From: an uncultured Prochlorococcus sp.
GTDB taxonomy: Bacteria; Cyanobacteriota; Cyanobacteriia; PCC-6307; Cyanobiaceae
Assembly (NCBI GenBank): GCA_902525585.1
Contig: CABZHQ010000001.1
Coordinates: 28,976-92,975, forward strand
Length of the DNA stretch: 64,000 nucleotides
Reading direction: 5' to 3'
The notes under the pieces were generated by a model, which worked only from the letters and a program-made list of their open reading frames with translations, searched no databases and was not told the DNA's origin. Positions 1 to 11,405 of the stretch are shown piece after piece (position 1 is the first letter of the stretch; each line of letters starts with the position of its first letter). Made by a program: the position numbers and the translations under genes.

Positions 1-306
1 ATTGAGCTGGAGAAGGACATGCATAAAGTATTGCCTTCTCTGGACGTTACCTATATAAATGCAATTGCATGGGTGGGAGAAAATTATGAGGTTCATGGAA
101 GTGCATTTAAATTGCACAGTGAGTTGCCATTTAAAAAAGATTCCATAATATTGCATCCACTTGCTCGTGGCCCTGAATTGTCAACATCACTTGATCAGAC
201 CTCAAAAAATTGGTATTTTGCTCAGTCAAGAGGAGCAGTATTTGTAAGAATGGCATTACTTACCTGTCTGATGGATAGAACAACAAGAGTAATGGATGTC
301 ATTTAA
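1..306 (+). CDS. pyrB: Aspartate carbamoyltransferase (ATCase-like), C-terminal part, truncated by window start
   Basis: Frame open from base 1; HPLARGPELSTSLDQTSKNWYFAQSRGAVFVRMALL matches the ATCase C-terminal motif (HPLPR..E...D....YF.Q...G..VRMALL). Confidence 0.75.
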   Translation: MELEKDMHKVLPSLDVTYINAIAWVGENYEVHGSAFKLHSELPFKKDSIILHPLARGPELSTSLDQTSKNWYFAQSRGAVFVRMALLTCLMDRTTRVMDVI

Positions 307-310
307 ATAG

Positions 311-2323
311 ATGTGTGGAATAGGGGGGGTTTTTAATAAATCAAAAGATAAATCTGTTGTACCTCAGATTCTTGTAAATATGGCTGCTATTCAAAGCCAT
401 CGTGGACCGGACGGTTTCGGATATAAATTATCAGATGATGCTTCTGTAGGGTTTTGTCATGCAAGACTATCAATAATAGATTTGAATGAAAATCGAGCTA
501 GACAACCTTTTATTGGAGGTGCTGAAAATAATATTTTGATGGCACATAACGGTGAATTTTATGACTTTCAAAGAATCAGGGCTGATCTTGTTGCTCAGGG
601 CGTAAGCTTTTCTTCAAAAAGTGATTCGGAAATATTGCTTAGACTTTATGAGAAATATGGCATTGATGAGTCATTATCTTATCTGAGAGGAGAATTTGCC
701 TTTTCGTTGTTTGATGCAGATCAGGATTGTCTTTATCTCGTAAGAGATCGATTTGGGATTAAACCTCAATACTGGATTGAGACCGATGATTCCTTAATAT
801 TTGGCTCTGAATTAAAAGTACTATTTGCCCATCCATCAGTTGAAAGGAAATTTACGGGAGAAGGATTGGTTCATCAACTGATGCAGGTTATGGTCCCTGG
901 CTCTACGGCATTTGCAGGTGTTAAACAAGTTAAGCCTGGATATATTCTTAAGGTCAAAAGATTAAATAATAAATTTCAGATAACAGAGGAAAAGTTCTGG
1001 GATATAAATTTCCCAAAGAAAAACGCTTATCAAAGAGAAAAAAGTGAAGAATATTTTATTGAAAATATTAGAAAAGAATTGTTGAGAGCTGTAGAATTAA
1101 GAATGGTCGCTGATGTTCCTGTCGGCTGTTATTTATCCGGTGGAATTGATAGTTGCTCAATTTTAGGATTGGCTTCTGCCATAAGTCAAAAATCAGTAAA
1201 GGCATTCACGATTGGTTTCAGTGATGAAAGATATGATGAAACTTCAATAGCAAAAGAGATGGCTGTCGCCACAAATGCAGATCATGAGATTTTAAAAATA
1301 AATGGGGATGATCTTTATGGGAATTTTGAAAAGGTTCTATGGTTTACTGAAAGATCTATTTATAACACCCTTGCAATTGCCAAATACCTTATGAGCAAAA
1401 GAGTGAATGAGCTTGATTATAAGGTCGTTATGACAGGAGAGGGTTCAGATGAATTGTTTGGTGGCTATCCCGCTTTTAGAAAAGATATGTATACCTATGG
1501 GGTAGGGATTTCTAATGCAGATTCTGAGAATCTTAAAGAAAATCTAGAAAATTCAAATGATATTTTCAAGGGTGCGATGCTAGCTAATGAAGAGATAAGT
1601 AATCAATCTTTCAAGGAATTCTTAGGATTTACGCCGAGTTGCCTTCAACCTTGGCTTGCATGTGAAACTTATGCAAAAAGTCTAGTCTCAAGTAAATATA
1701 AAGAGTTAACGGAAAATTATGATCCTGGAGCAGCAATTTTTGGAGAACTTGATCTTGAACAGTTAGAAGATAGATACGCAATTGATCAGGCTCAGTACGT
1801 TTGGATGAAGACTATGCTTGAGGGCCAAATTCTCACATGGGGAGGAGATAGAGTGGATATGTCAAATTCAATGGAGGCAAGACCTGCATTTTTAGATCAT
1901 TACCTAGCTGAAGCTGCTGTTGCTGTTCCCCCTGAATTAAGGATTAAAGACAATGTCGAGAAGTATGTTTTAAGAGAAGCCATGTCAGGATTGCTGCCTG
2001 AATCATTATATAAACGTGAAAAATTTCCTTTTATGGCTCCCCCTTCCCATGCAGATAAAGATAATTTAAGTTCTATGCAGGAAATTGTGGATGAGTTTTT
2101 AAGTCCTGAGAGGATAAGAGAATTTGGAATCTTGGATGAAACAGAAGTAAATAATTTGCTGAATAAATTTTTTAGTTCAGAGCTTGATGCCTCAGAAAAA
2201 GTACAATTGGATGCAATAATCAATCATCTTTTAAGCGTTCAGATCTTATATAAGATTTTTATAATTGAAGATATCCCAGATAAGGCTCAAAAGTTGGCTG
2301 ATAATTTGGGTTGGAAAGTTTGA
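311..2323 (+). CDS. asnB: Asparagine synthetase (glutamine-hydrolysing) family
   Basis: N-terminal MCGIGG Ntn glutaminase; SGGIDS PP-loop; full length. Confidence 0.9.
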   Translation: MCGIGGVFNKSKDKSVVPQILVNMAAIQSHRGPDGFGYKLSDDASVGFCHARLSIIDLNENRARQPFIGGAENNILMAHNGEFYDFQRIRADLVAQGVSFSSKSDSEILLRLYEKYGIDESLSYLRGEFAFSLFDADQDCLYLVRDRFGIKPQYWIETDDSLIFGSELKVLFAHPSVERKFTGEGLVHQLMQVMVPGSTAFAGVKQVKPGYILKVKRLNNKFQITEEKFWDINFPKKNAYQREKSEEYFIENIRKELLRAVELRMVADVPVGCYLSGGIDSCSILGLASAISQKSVKAFTIGFSDERYDETSIAKEMAVATNADHEILKINGDDLYGNFEKVLWFTERSIYNTLAIAKYLMSKRVNELDYKVVMTGEGSDELFGGYPAFRKDMYTYGVGISNADSENLKENLENSNDIFKGAMLANEEISNQSFKEFLGFTPSCLQPWLACETYAKSLVSSKYKELTENYDPGAAIFGELDLEQLEDRYAIDQAQYVWMKTMLEGQILTWGGDRVDMSNSMEARPAFLDHYLAEAAVAVPPELRIKDNVEKYVLREAMSGLLPESLYKREKFPFMAPPSHADKDNLSSMQEIVDEFLSPERIREFGILDETEVNNLLNKFFSSELDASEKVQLDAIINHLLSVQILYKIFIIEDIPDKAQKLADNLGWKV

Positions 2324-2416
2324 ATTCGTTCTTAAATTAATTTCTGAAAAGGTGTAAACCAATACAGGTTTTATTTAGAAAATAAGCGACCTTAATTAGG
2401 CTTAAGTAATAGACGT

Positions 2417-3694
2417 ATGAGCTATAGCACTGGGTTAAACATCCTAGAGCCACAGGTAATAAATAGGGAAAGAATCCAAGAATTAATAAATTCTTTTTCT
2501 TCAATCGGAGCTTCTGAGAATGGCTCTGTTACAAGAAGAGGTTTTTCAGATGAAGATATATATGCAAGAAATTTTTTTATGAAAACCCTTAAAGACTTAG
2601 GTTTAAAAATAAGAATAGATACTGCAGGAAATATTATTGCAAGATTAGATGGTCATGATAATAGTTTACCTCCAATTGTTACTGGATCTCATCTCGACAC
2701 TGTTCCAAAGGGAGGTAAGTACGACGGAACTTTAGGAGTAATTGCAGGAATTGAAATCGCTTTTTTCCTTCAGGAAAATGACATTAAATTAAATAGACCA
2801 TTTGAAATAATTGTTTTTGCTGATGAAGAATCGACAATGATTGGTTGTAAAGGCTTTACAGGTAATTTATCCGTAAACGAAGAAGATTTTATTACCAGTA
2901 ATTCTTGTTCAATAATTGATAATCTTTCTAGGATTGGTGGAAATTGGCTTGAGATTAAAAGTGCGACAAGAAGTAAAAAAGATATATTCGCTTTTCTTGA
3001 ATTACATGTTGAACAGGGAAAGGTTTTAGAAGATGGTGGTTTGGATATCGGAATTGTTAATGGAATAGTAGGTCAAAAAAGAATAACGGTTAAGGTTATA
3101 GGCCAGGCAAATCATGCAGGAACTACACCGATGTCAAATAGAAATGACGCACTTTTGGCCGCCTCTAAAATTATTGTTGGCATTGAACAGATTGCTAAAA
3201 CTACTTCTGAAAGTTCAGTCGCAACAGTTGGCAAATTGAAATTACATCCAAATACGGCAAATGTTATTCCAGGAGAGGCAGTATTCACTATAGATATGAG
3301 AGATTTGGATGAAGATGTAATTGGGAAAATGAGTTTAAGAATTGAGAATCTATGCTCAGAAATTCAAGAAGTTACTGGATGCGTAGTACAGATAGAACCT
3401 CAATTTGAAGTGATTCCCACTAAGTCATGCCCTAAATTAGTGAGATCTTCATTTCATCAATCTGAAAAGTTGGGATTTAAAACCGGAATCTTACCAAGCA
3501 AAGCGAGTCACGACTCACAAGAAATAGGTAGGATTTGTCCTATGGTTATGATCTTTGTCCCAAGTAGGAATGGTCTGAGTCATTCCTATAAGGAATATAC
3601 TTCTCTTGATCAATGCGCTAATGGTATTGAGGTTTTATTGAATACAATATTTTCCATTGATAAGAATTTTTTAGACAAGCCTCTAATAATATAA
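2417..3694 (+). CDS. M20 family Zn hydrolase (N-carbamoyl-amino-acid hydrolase / allantoate amidohydrolase type)
   Basis: GSHLDTVPKGGKYDGTLGV, ADEES, ELHVEQGKVLE, NHAGTTPM motifs. Confidence 0.85.
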   Translation: MSYSTGLNILEPQVINRERIQELINSFSSIGASENGSVTRRGFSDEDIYARNFFMKTLKDLGLKIRIDTAGNIIARLDGHDNSLPPIVTGSHLDTVPKGGKYDGTLGVIAGIEIAFFLQENDIKLNRPFEIIVFADEESTMIGCKGFTGNLSVNEEDFITSNSCSIIDNLSRIGGNWLEIKSATRSKKDIFAFLELHVEQGKVLEDGGLDIGIVNGIVGQKRITVKVIGQANHAGTTPMSNRNDALLAASKIIVGIEQIAKTTSESSVATVGKLKLHPNTANVIPGEAVFTIDMRDLDEDVIGKMSLRIENLCSEIQEVTGCVVQIEPQFEVIPTKSCPKLVRSSFHQSEKLGFKTGILPSKASHDSQEIGRICPMVMIFVPSRNGLSHSYKEYTSLDQCANGIEVLLNTIFSIDKNFLDKPLII

Positions 3695-4381
3695 ATGACA
3701 TTTTCAATTATTGGTTTTGATCCTTTAAAAAATAGATTTGGTGTTGCAGTTTCTTCTTGTCATATAGCTGTTGGCTCAACAGTTTCATTTGTTAGATCAC
3801 AGGTTGGTGCTGTTGCAACTCAGGGACAAACTAATCCTTATTTAGGATTAAGAAGTCTTGAATTACTCCAATCCTGCTCTGATTCAAAAATTGTTTTGGA
3901 AGATTTAATTAAAGAAGATTTTGGCAGGGGAAAAAGACAGGTTCACTTAATTGATAAGTATGGGATAAGCGCATGCTGGACAGGTCAAGAATGTTTTCAG
4001 ACAAGCGGACATATAAGTGGAGAAAACTTTTCTGTAGCTGGCAATTTTCTAGAGAATATTGAAGTTCTTGAGGTGATGGCTGATGTTTTTAAACAAAGTG
4101 ATCCAAATATCAAATTAGGGAAAAGACTACTTGATGCTCTTAATGCAGGAGAAAATATAGGTGGAGATAGACGAAGCCCCCGTTCAACCTCAAGCGCCTT
4201 AAAGGTAAGCGGAGAACTAGGCTTTCCCCTTTTAGACCTTAGAGTTGATTATCATGATTCTTCTGTAGATGAACTAATTAGAATTTATAGACATAGTCAA
4301 AGTGAATGGGCTCAGGAATGGAGAGATTCAATGAATGACTTGCCTGAAATGAATATGAAACGAGAATTTAGAGTGGCATAA
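3695..4381 (+). CDS. DUF1028 family Ntn-hydrolase-like protein
   Basis: MTFSIIGFDPLKNRFGVAVSSCHIAVGS and GENIGGDRRSPRSTSSALKV; starts 1 nt after the upstream stop. Confidence 0.75.
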   Translation: MTFSIIGFDPLKNRFGVAVSSCHIAVGSTVSFVRSQVGAVATQGQTNPYLGLRSLELLQSCSDSKIVLEDLIKEDFGRGKRQVHLIDKYGISACWTGQECFQTSGHISGENFSVAGNFLENIEVLEVMADVFKQSDPNIKLGKRLLDALNAGENIGGDRRSPRSTSSALKVSGELGFPLLDLRVDYHDSSVDELIRIYRHSQSEWAQEWRDSMNDLPEMNMKREFRVA

Positions 4382-4467
4382 AGTTTAAAGATAAAAGACT
4401 TTGCTTGTAATTTCAGCATCCAATAGTCGTAAGAAATCGTTAGTTAGGTGACTTTTAATATTCACTT

Positions 4468-5697
4468 TTATCCAATACTTACGTATTTTTTCCCTTTTTT
4501 AATTTCTTGCTCAACAAAAAGTCTGGCCCAATTGTCTACTTCAAGAATATCCTCCAATTCGGGACTCAAATTCAAATTCTCCATATGTGATTCACAAGCT
4601 TTACTTATAAATGTTGGAATTTCTTGAAAAGAAATTTTTTCTTTGAGGAATTGTTCAACAGCCATTTCATTAGCAGCATTTAAGACTGCAGGCATAGTCC
4701 CAGAAGATTTCCCTGCAGCATAGGCAAGTCCCATGCATGGATATTTAAACTCGTCTGGTTCTTTAAAAGTTAATTTTCCAATTTCACTTAGGTTTAATCT
4801 TTTCCAATTTGTTTTAAATCTTTCAGGCCAACTCATCGCATATAAAATGGGTAGTTTCATATCTGGCCAACCTAATTGAGCTAATACTGAAGAATCTTCC
4901 ATCTCAATCATTGAATGAATAATACTTTGAGGGTGGATAACTATTTCGATATTTTCGTAAGAGGTCCCAAATAAATAATGAGCTTCTATAACTTCTAATC
5001 CTTTATTCATAAGAGTTGCGGAATCTACAGTTATTTTTTTTCCCATATCCCAATTAGGATGTGAAGTCGCATCTTCCACTGTGACATGCTTTAAATCCTC
5101 AACGGCCCAATCTCTGAAAGCACCACCAGAAGCTGTTAAATGTATGGCTTTTAAACCCTTAGGCATCTCTCCTGTTGAAAAATCTGCATTTTTATAATTA
5201 GGTAATCCTTGTAAACATTGAAAGATAGCAGAGTGTTCTGAATCAGCAGGTAAAAGCCTACTATTATTTTTCTTTAATGCAGGAATAACAATTGGTCCTG
5301 CCGCAATTAAAGTTTCTTTGTTAGCGAGTGCAATATTTTTCCCCGCATTAATCGCTGACATTGTTGGAATTAAGCCTGCACAGCCTACTATCCCTGTTAC
5401 AACAGTATCTGCCTTATCCCATGCTGAAACTGCGTTAATCCCCTGCTTTCCACCTAAAACCAAGGGAGCATCATCCAAATCTAAGTTATTAATATTATCT
5501 TTTAAATCTTTTATAAGACTCTCATCCTCAATTGCAACTACCTCTGGTTTATGTGTTTTAACTTGTTCAGTTAATAAATTAATATTTCTTCCTGCAGAAA
5601 GAGCTACGGCTTTAAACTTATCAGGCTGCTCACTAGCTATTTCGAGAGTTTGAGTCCCAATTGAACCAGTAGAACCAAGCACAGTAATGTATTTCAA
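4468..5697 (-). CDS. dxr: 1-deoxy-D-xylulose 5-phosphate reductoisomerase
   Basis: [67 protein letters not shown]. Confidence 0.97.
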   Translation of the reverse strand: MKYITVLGSTGSIGTQTLEIASEQPDKFKAVALSAGRNINLLTEQVKTHKPEVVAIEDESLIKDLKDNINNLDLDDAPLVLGGKQGINAVSAWDKADTVVTGIVGCAGLIPTMSAINAGKNIALANKETLIAAGPIVIPALKKNNSRLLPADSEHSAIFQCLQGLPNYKNADFSTGEMPKGLKAIHLTASGGAFRDWAVEDLKHVTVEDATSHPNWDMGKKITVDSATLMNKGLEVIEAHYLFGTSYENIEIVIHPQSIIHSMIEMEDSSVLAQLGWPDMKLPILYAMSWPERFKTNWKRLNLSEIGKLTFKEPDEFKYPCMGLAYAAGKSSGTMPAVLNAANEMAVEQFLKEKISFQEIPTFISKACESHMENLNLSPELEDILEVDNWARLFVEQEIKKGKKYVSIG

Positions 5698-5779
5698 TTT
5701 TCTCTGATATTTCTAATATCTTCCCATTTAAAGGTGTATTTAAAAAACAAAAATTTCAAATTGGTTTTTTTCTTAAAAT

Positions 5780-7249
5780 TTAGATCCTTATCCATGTAGT
5801 TATTTCCTTTGATTGATCAATAACTTCAATACCTTTTTCGTTTAACAAATTCCTTATTTCATCGGCCTTCGTATAATCCTTTTCCTTTTTTGCTTTCAAT
5901 CTTTCATTAATGAGCGTTGATATTTCTTCTTCTGTTATTTTACTTTCTTTTACTAAAACCTCTTTTTTAAGACCCAGTACCTCAGTCAACTTTTCAAGAG
6001 TTTTAAAATTCTCAAGTAGAAAGAATTTTTCATTTAGGTTTATTTTAAAACCTTCGACCCTTTGAAATTGGTTTAAAAAGTTTTTTAATGGTTTTGCTAA
6101 ATCGTAAATAATTGCAATAGCGCCTGCTGTATTAAGGTCATTTCCAAGAGCCTCAGAAAATTTAAGCTTTTTTTGAGATAATTCAAAGCTTATTTTCTCT
6201 TTATATTTTTCTTCGATATATTCATTTTTATCAATAGATCTAAAAGTACCTTTTGTAAGATCCATAAAAGAAAGGGCTACATTAATGTTTTTCCAAGCTT
6301 CTGAAGCACTCCTTAAAGCTTCTTCAGTAAAATCAAGTGGTTTTCTATAATTCACAGTCATAACAAAATATCTCAAAGTCATAGGGCTTATACCTGAATT
6401 AATTAGCTCTCTGATAGTTTTAAAATTTTTCAGGGATTTACTCATCTTTTGTCCATTTACATTGACCATCCCATTGTGTAACCAATAGTTCGCTAGCTTT
6501 TTGCCATTGGCTGCTTCTGATTGGGCAATTTCATTCTCATGATGTGGAAAAATCAAATCAGAACCACCTAAATGGATATCAATAGTATCTCCTAATTCAT
6601 CTTTTACCATCGCCGAACATTCAATATGCCATCCTGGCCTACCTTTCCCCCATGGCGAATCAAAAAATGGCTCATCATCTTTGGCTTTTTTCCATAGTGC
6701 AAAATCTTGCGGATTAAGTTTTTTACTATTTTCATCATTAGCCATTCTTCCTTGCTGATTGATATTTTGTTCTTGTATATTTTGATTACTTAGCTTTCCA
6801 TAATTTTTATTTTTAAAAACAGAATAATAAACATCTCCATCCCTAGAGTATGCGTAACCTTTGTCCTCAAGGATTGTTATAAAGGAGCAGATATTGCAAA
6901 TATGATTCGTTGCTCTTGGCATACTATCCGGACGCATTATTCCTAAAGAATCCATATCTTTATGAAATTCAATAATATTTTTTTCAGATACTTCCTTCAT
7001 TGAACTGCTTTCTTCTTTAGCTCTTTTTAAGATCTTGTCATCAATATCTGTAAAATTTTGAACATACTTCACTTTGAAATCATTGTAAATTAAAAATCTT
7101 CTCAATACATCCCAAGCTATATAACTTCTGGCATGACCAAGATGACATAAATCATAAACAGTTACTCCACAACAATAAATTTTTACTACATCATCAATAG
7201 GCTTAAAAACCTCAACTTTTTTGCTTAAAGTATTAAAAAGTTTGATCAT
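5780..7249 (-). CDS. cysS: Cysteinyl-tRNA synthetase
   Basis: CGVTVYDLCHLGHARSYIAWD, GWHIECSAM, HHENEIAQSEA, KMSKSLKNF. Confidence 0.97.
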   Translation of the reverse strand: MIKLFNTLSKKVEVFKPIDDVVKIYCCGVTVYDLCHLGHARSYIAWDVLRRFLIYNDFKVKYVQNFTDIDDKILKRAKEESSSMKEVSEKNIIEFHKDMDSLGIMRPDSMPRATNHICNICSFITILEDKGYAYSRDGDVYYSVFKNKNYGKLSNQNIQEQNINQQGRMANDENSKKLNPQDFALWKKAKDDEPFFDSPWGKGRPGWHIECSAMVKDELGDTIDIHLGGSDLIFPHHENEIAQSEAANGKKLANYWLHNGMVNVNGQKMSKSLKNFKTIRELINSGISPMTLRYFVMTVNYRKPLDFTEEALRSASEAWKNINVALSFMDLTKGTFRSIDKNEYIEEKYKEKISFELSQKKLKFSEALGNDLNTAGAIAIIYDLAKPLKNFLNQFQRVEGFKINLNEKFFLLENFKTLEKLTEVLGLKKEVLVKESKITEEEISTLINERLKAKKEKDYTKADEIRNLLNEKGIEVIDQSKEITTWIRI

Positions 7250-7273
7250 TTTAAATTAAGTATTTCATAAGGT

Positions 7274-10204
7274 TTATTTTGTCTCCATCCAATTGTCTCC
7301 AATACCAATATCAACTAAAAGAGGCACATTTAATTTTACACAATCTTCCATAGTCTTCTTTACTAATTTCGTCGTAATTTCCAAAGAATCTGGTTCAACT
7401 TCAAACAATAATTCATCATGTACTTGCAAAAGCATTTTTGCGGGAATATTCATTTCTATGAATTTCTTATTAAGTTTAACCATCGCAATTTTAATAATGT
7501 CTGCACTTGAACCCTGAATTGGTGCATTGGCTGCGGCTCTTAATGCCTGCGCTTCCATGCCAGCCCTTCTTGCAGATTGCAGGTCAATTTCGTAAGGATC
7601 TTTCCCAATTAATCTTCCAAGTCCATTTTTATCAAACTTAAATTCTCTTTTTCGACCAAAAATTGTTTTAACATAACCTTTTGATAAGGCTAGCCTTTCT
7701 TGGAGTTCAAGAAATTTGAAAATTTTTGAATATCTTTCTTTGTATTTTATTAGGAATTCTTTTGCCTCTTGAGTACTTACTCCTGTTGAACGAGCAAACT
7801 TTTTTATACCCATACCATAGATAACTCCGAAATTTATTGTTTTCCCAACTCTCCTTTCTTCGGATGATATTTCTTCTTTCTCGAAAATTAATCTTGCAGT
7901 CAAAGAATGAATGTCATCATTTTTATGAAACGCATTAATTAGTATTTCTTCATCCGCTAAGTGAGCAAGTATTCTTAATTCGATCTGAGAATAATCAGCG
8001 GATAAAAGTTTCCAATTTTTTTCAGGCAAGAATGCTTTTCTGATTCTCCTACTAAATTCAGTCCTAACCGGGATATTTTGAAGATTAGGATTGCTACTAC
8101 TTAGTCTCCCAGTCGCTGTAGCAGCTTGATTAAAGTTTGTATGAACTCTTCCTGTCTTTTTGTTAATAAGATTTGGAAGAGCATCAATATAGGTGCTAAG
8201 TAATTTGCTGAGAGTTCTATGTTTTATTAAATGTTGGATTATTTCATGCTCGTCGACTAATCTCTCAAGAACTACTGCATCTGTACTCCATCCTGTTTTT
8301 GTTTTGCGTGATTTCTTTTTATCCAAATTTAATTTTTCAAACAAGATCTCACCGAGTTGTTTTGGTGAAGATAGATTAAAATTTTCTTTTGCTAGTTCAT
8401 AAACTTTACTTTCAATATCTTCTAAGGTACTTTTTAGTTCTTTTGAGAGTTTATCTAAATAAGGGATATCGATGGTTATTCCATTCATTTCCATTTGAGA
8501 CAATACCGGCTCTAAAGGCAGCTCAATTTCTTCGAACAATTTGATTAATTCATCTTTTTCCTTTGAAAATCTTTCTTTAAAAATTTTGACAATCTTAAAA
8601 GTTAGAAATACATCATAACCGCAGTAAATACTTGCTTCATTAATATCAACAAATGAAAAGTCTTTATTTTTCCCTACTGTTTCTTTAAATGAAGGGGGCT
8701 TAAATCCAAATAATCTAAAACTAATTTCACTTAACCCATGCTTCTCCTGGTTATTAAGGAGGTAGTCTGCTATCAAGGTGTCAAAGGTTACGCCTTTAAG
8801 ATCAAGTCCATGATTAAAAAATATTTGCCTGTCAAATTTAGAATTTTGGAGTACTTTTTCTTTTTTCGGATCTTCTATCCAAGTTCTTAGTTTTGAGAAA
8901 ACATCTTCAATTGATAATTGACTGGGGGGCTCTTTTTTTGTTTGATGACCAAGAGGTATATAAAATAAATCATCATTTTCTTCTCCAAGACATAACCCTA
9001 TCCCAACAAGTTCCGCATCGATTGGATTTAAACTATTGGTCTCTGTATCTAAAGAAACTATCTCATTGGTCTTGTCTAATCTTTGAATTAATTCATCAAG
9101 TGATTCGAAATCATTTAAAATATTTACCTTAATTTTAGGGATTTTATTTTCACTATTTTCTAATTCATTTTTACTGGAGACTTTTGGTGGATTCCCCTCC
9201 TCTTTAGCTACATTATTTTTGTCAAAACCACCTTTGCTGAAAGTTGAATTGAAAATATCAATTTGTCTAAGTAGTGTTGATAATTCAAGTTTTTGCAGTG
9301 ACGCTGAAAGTAGTTCTTGATTTATATTTTTCAATTCATAATCGTTACTTAAAATTAAAGGCACCTCAGTATTTATTTTTGCTAAATCTCTAGAAAGAAA
9401 AGCATTATGTTTATCGTTTCTGAGCTTTTCTATAACTGAACCTTTGATGAATCCTTTATATTTTTTATCATTGTTCTGCTGAATCTTGTCCAAAGCCTGA
9501 TAAATCCCATCAAGAGTGTCGTTCTCCTTTAGTAGATTAATTGCAGTTTTTGGACCTACGCCTTTAATACCAGGAATATTATCAGAACTATCACCAGTTA
9601 GGGCTTTAAGATCAACTACTCTTTCTGGTGCAACACCTAATTTTTCTTTTACTCCATTTTCATTCATAAAAGTTGGATTACCACTTTTCGCATATGGACC
9701 ACCACCCATATAGAGTACATAAATATCTTTTTGATCATCTACTAATTGAAATAAGTCCCTATCCCCAGAAAGAATATTCACGCACCATCCTTTAGAAGAA
9801 GCATCATTTGCAATTGTGCCTAGGAGATCATCTGCTTCATAACCGGGAGATTTAAATATTGGTAAATTAAGGCTTTCTTCTAAAATGATTTCTAGTTGTT
9901 CAATATCCTGAAAAAAAACATCTGGAGCTACATCTCTATTGGCCTTATAATTTGGATCTAATTCATGTCTGAAAGTTGGTTTTTCGGTGTCAAATGTAAT
10001 ACAAACACCCTCAGGACTAATATTTTTGCAATTATCCAGAAGACTTTTTAGAAATCCATAAGTCACACTTGTTGGGAATCCTTCTTTAGTTGTTAAACCT
10101 CCATCAATCCCTTTGCTAAATGCATAAAAGCTTCTAAAAGCAAGTGAATGACCATCGACTAAAAGTAAAATTGGTTTTTTAGAGTTTTCAGATTTTAAAC
10201 TCAT
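7274..10204 (-). CDS. polA: DNA polymerase I
   Basis: 5' nuclease domain, 3'-5' exo-like domain, family A motifs DYSQIELRILAH and QVHDELLFEV. Confidence 0.97.
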   Translation of the reverse strand: MSLKSENSKKPILLLVDGHSLAFRSFYAFSKGIDGGLTTKEGFPTSVTYGFLKSLLDNCKNISPEGVCITFDTEKPTFRHELDPNYKANRDVAPDVFFQDIEQLEIILEESLNLPIFKSPGYEADDLLGTIANDASSKGWCVNILSGDRDLFQLVDDQKDIYVLYMGGGPYAKSGNPTFMNENGVKEKLGVAPERVVDLKALTGDSSDNIPGIKGVGPKTAINLLKENDTLDGIYQALDKIQQNNDKKYKGFIKGSVIEKLRNDKHNAFLSRDLAKINTEVPLILSNDYELKNINQELLSASLQKLELSTLLRQIDIFNSTFSKGGFDKNNVAKEEGNPPKVSSKNELENSENKIPKIKVNILNDFESLDELIQRLDKTNEIVSLDTETNSLNPIDAELVGIGLCLGEENDDLFYIPLGHQTKKEPPSQLSIEDVFSKLRTWIEDPKKEKVLQNSKFDRQIFFNHGLDLKGVTFDTLIADYLLNNQEKHGLSEISFRLFGFKPPSFKETVGKNKDFSFVDINEASIYCGYDVFLTFKIVKIFKERFSKEKDELIKLFEEIELPLEPVLSQMEMNGITIDIPYLDKLSKELKSTLEDIESKVYELAKENFNLSSPKQLGEILFEKLNLDKKKSRKTKTGWSTDAVVLERLVDEHEIIQHLIKHRTLSKLLSTYIDALPNLINKKTGRVHTNFNQAATATGRLSSSNPNLQNIPVRTEFSRRIRKAFLPEKNWKLLSADYSQIELRILAHLADEEILINAFHKNDDIHSLTARLIFEKEEISSEERRVGKTINFGVIYGMGIKKFARSTGVSTQEAKEFLIKYKERYSKIFKFLELQERLALSKGYVKTIFGRKREFKFDKNGLGRLIGKDPYEIDLQSARRAGMEAQALRAAANAPIQGSSADIIKIAMVKLNKKFIEMNIPAKMLLQVHDELLFEVEPDSLEITTKLVKKTMEDCVKLNVPLLVDIGIGDNWMETK

Positions 10205-11337
10205 TTTCTCTTCTTAGCCCATGGTGGAATATCAATAAAGATTTGCTCTCCAGGTTCTAATCCATCAATTACTGAAGTTTTATTTCCACTACTAATACCA
10301 ATTTCGATTTTTTCAAATTTGGGAGAATTGTTTTTATCAACTTTTAAAATTCCTTTTTCACCTTTTTCTGTGACAATAGAAACTGTGGGAACTAGGATTT
10401 TTTCTTCATTACCTTCGACTCTAAATTCAAGATCTGCAGTCATTCCAATTTTGATTTCTTCAGAAATATCTTTAAAATTTAAAGTTACTTCGAATGAGGT
10501 TACATTATTATCTTTTACAGCTCTTGTGGCTATTTTTTTAACTATGGCACTATATTTTTTTGAGGGATAAGCCTCAATTCTTACTGAGGCTTCTTGACCT
10601 ATTTTTATTCTGCCAATGTCACTCTCGGGAACTTTGGCAACAATTTCTAGACCCTCTGATAATTCAAAAATGAAGTTTTTAGTTTTAGGGTCTGAACTTA
10701 AGTTTGTACTTGGTGTGACATAAGATCCTATCTCTGCATATTTTGCAGTTATCTTTCCTCCATAAGGAGCTTTAATTAGATAGAAACTTTTTTCAGCTTT
10801 TGCATCATTAAGTTTGGAGCTACTAATGTTGTAGTTATTTTTATAACTTTCATAATCTTCTTTACTCACCGCACCTTCTTGATATAAAAATTCCCTTCTT
10901 AAAAATTCAGATTTTTGTTTTTCTACATTTAATTTAAGTTCTTCAATTTTATATATAAAATCTTCATCATCGAGAGAAGCTAAAACCTGATCTTTTTTTA
11001 CAATATCGCCCTCATCTACTTTGATTTCTTTAATTACTCCTTGCTTTCGAGGCCCAATATTGCTTGTCCTTATTGCTTTTACTTCACCACTTGTATTAAT
11101 TGAATCTGAGAGGATTCCTTTTTCAACTTGAACTACAAAATCAGAAATGTCTTTTGATTTATTTTTCTTGAAGGAATTGGTTATGAAAACGAAAAATATA
11201 GTTAAAGAAAGTAATATAATTCCACTTCTTAGATTTATATTTTTTTTTATTAAATCAAGCATTTCTTTTGAAAAAAGTAATTGAGAATATTTGGGAACTA
11301 AATAAATAATCAAGTCGATTATAATTAACTTATCCAA
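10201..11337 (-). CDS. HlyD/MacA-like membrane fusion protein (the true start may be an internal Met)
   Basis: Single TM, coiled-coil, VDEGDIVKKDQVLASLDDEDF lipoyl-like motif, beta-barrel domains; 4-bp overlap with polA. Confidence 0.8.
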   Translation of the reverse strand: MDKLIIIDLIIYLVPKYSQLLFSKEMLDLIKKNINLRSGIILLSLTIFFVFITNSFKKNKSKDISDFVVQVEKGILSDSINTSGEVKAIRTSNIGPRKQGVIKEIKVDEGDIVKKDQVLASLDDEDFIYKIEELKLNVEKQKSEFLRREFLYQEGAVSKEDYESYKNNYNISSSKLNDAKAEKSFYLIKAPYGGKITAKYAEIGSYVTPSTNLSSDPKTKNFIFELSEGLEIVAKVPESDIGRIKIGQEASVRIEAYPSKKYSAIVKKIATRAVKDNNVTSFEVTLNFKDISEEIKIGMTADLEFRVEGNEEKILVPTVSIVTEKGEKGILKVDKNNSPKFEKIEIGISSGNKTSVIDGLEPGEQIFIDIPPWAKKRK

Positions 11338-11405
11338 GATTGGTTAAGTAAATACTATATTACTAGAAGATGTTTTCTGAATAATTTTTCCATAAATTTT
11401 TTCAA

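Noticed and set aside
1900-2223. Antisense ORF inside asnB
   Set aside because: Shadow ORF on the opposite strand of a strongly conserved gene; the same applies to the antisense ORFs within dxr, polA, HlyD-like, selO, NSS transporter, TPR, acyltransferase and int genes.
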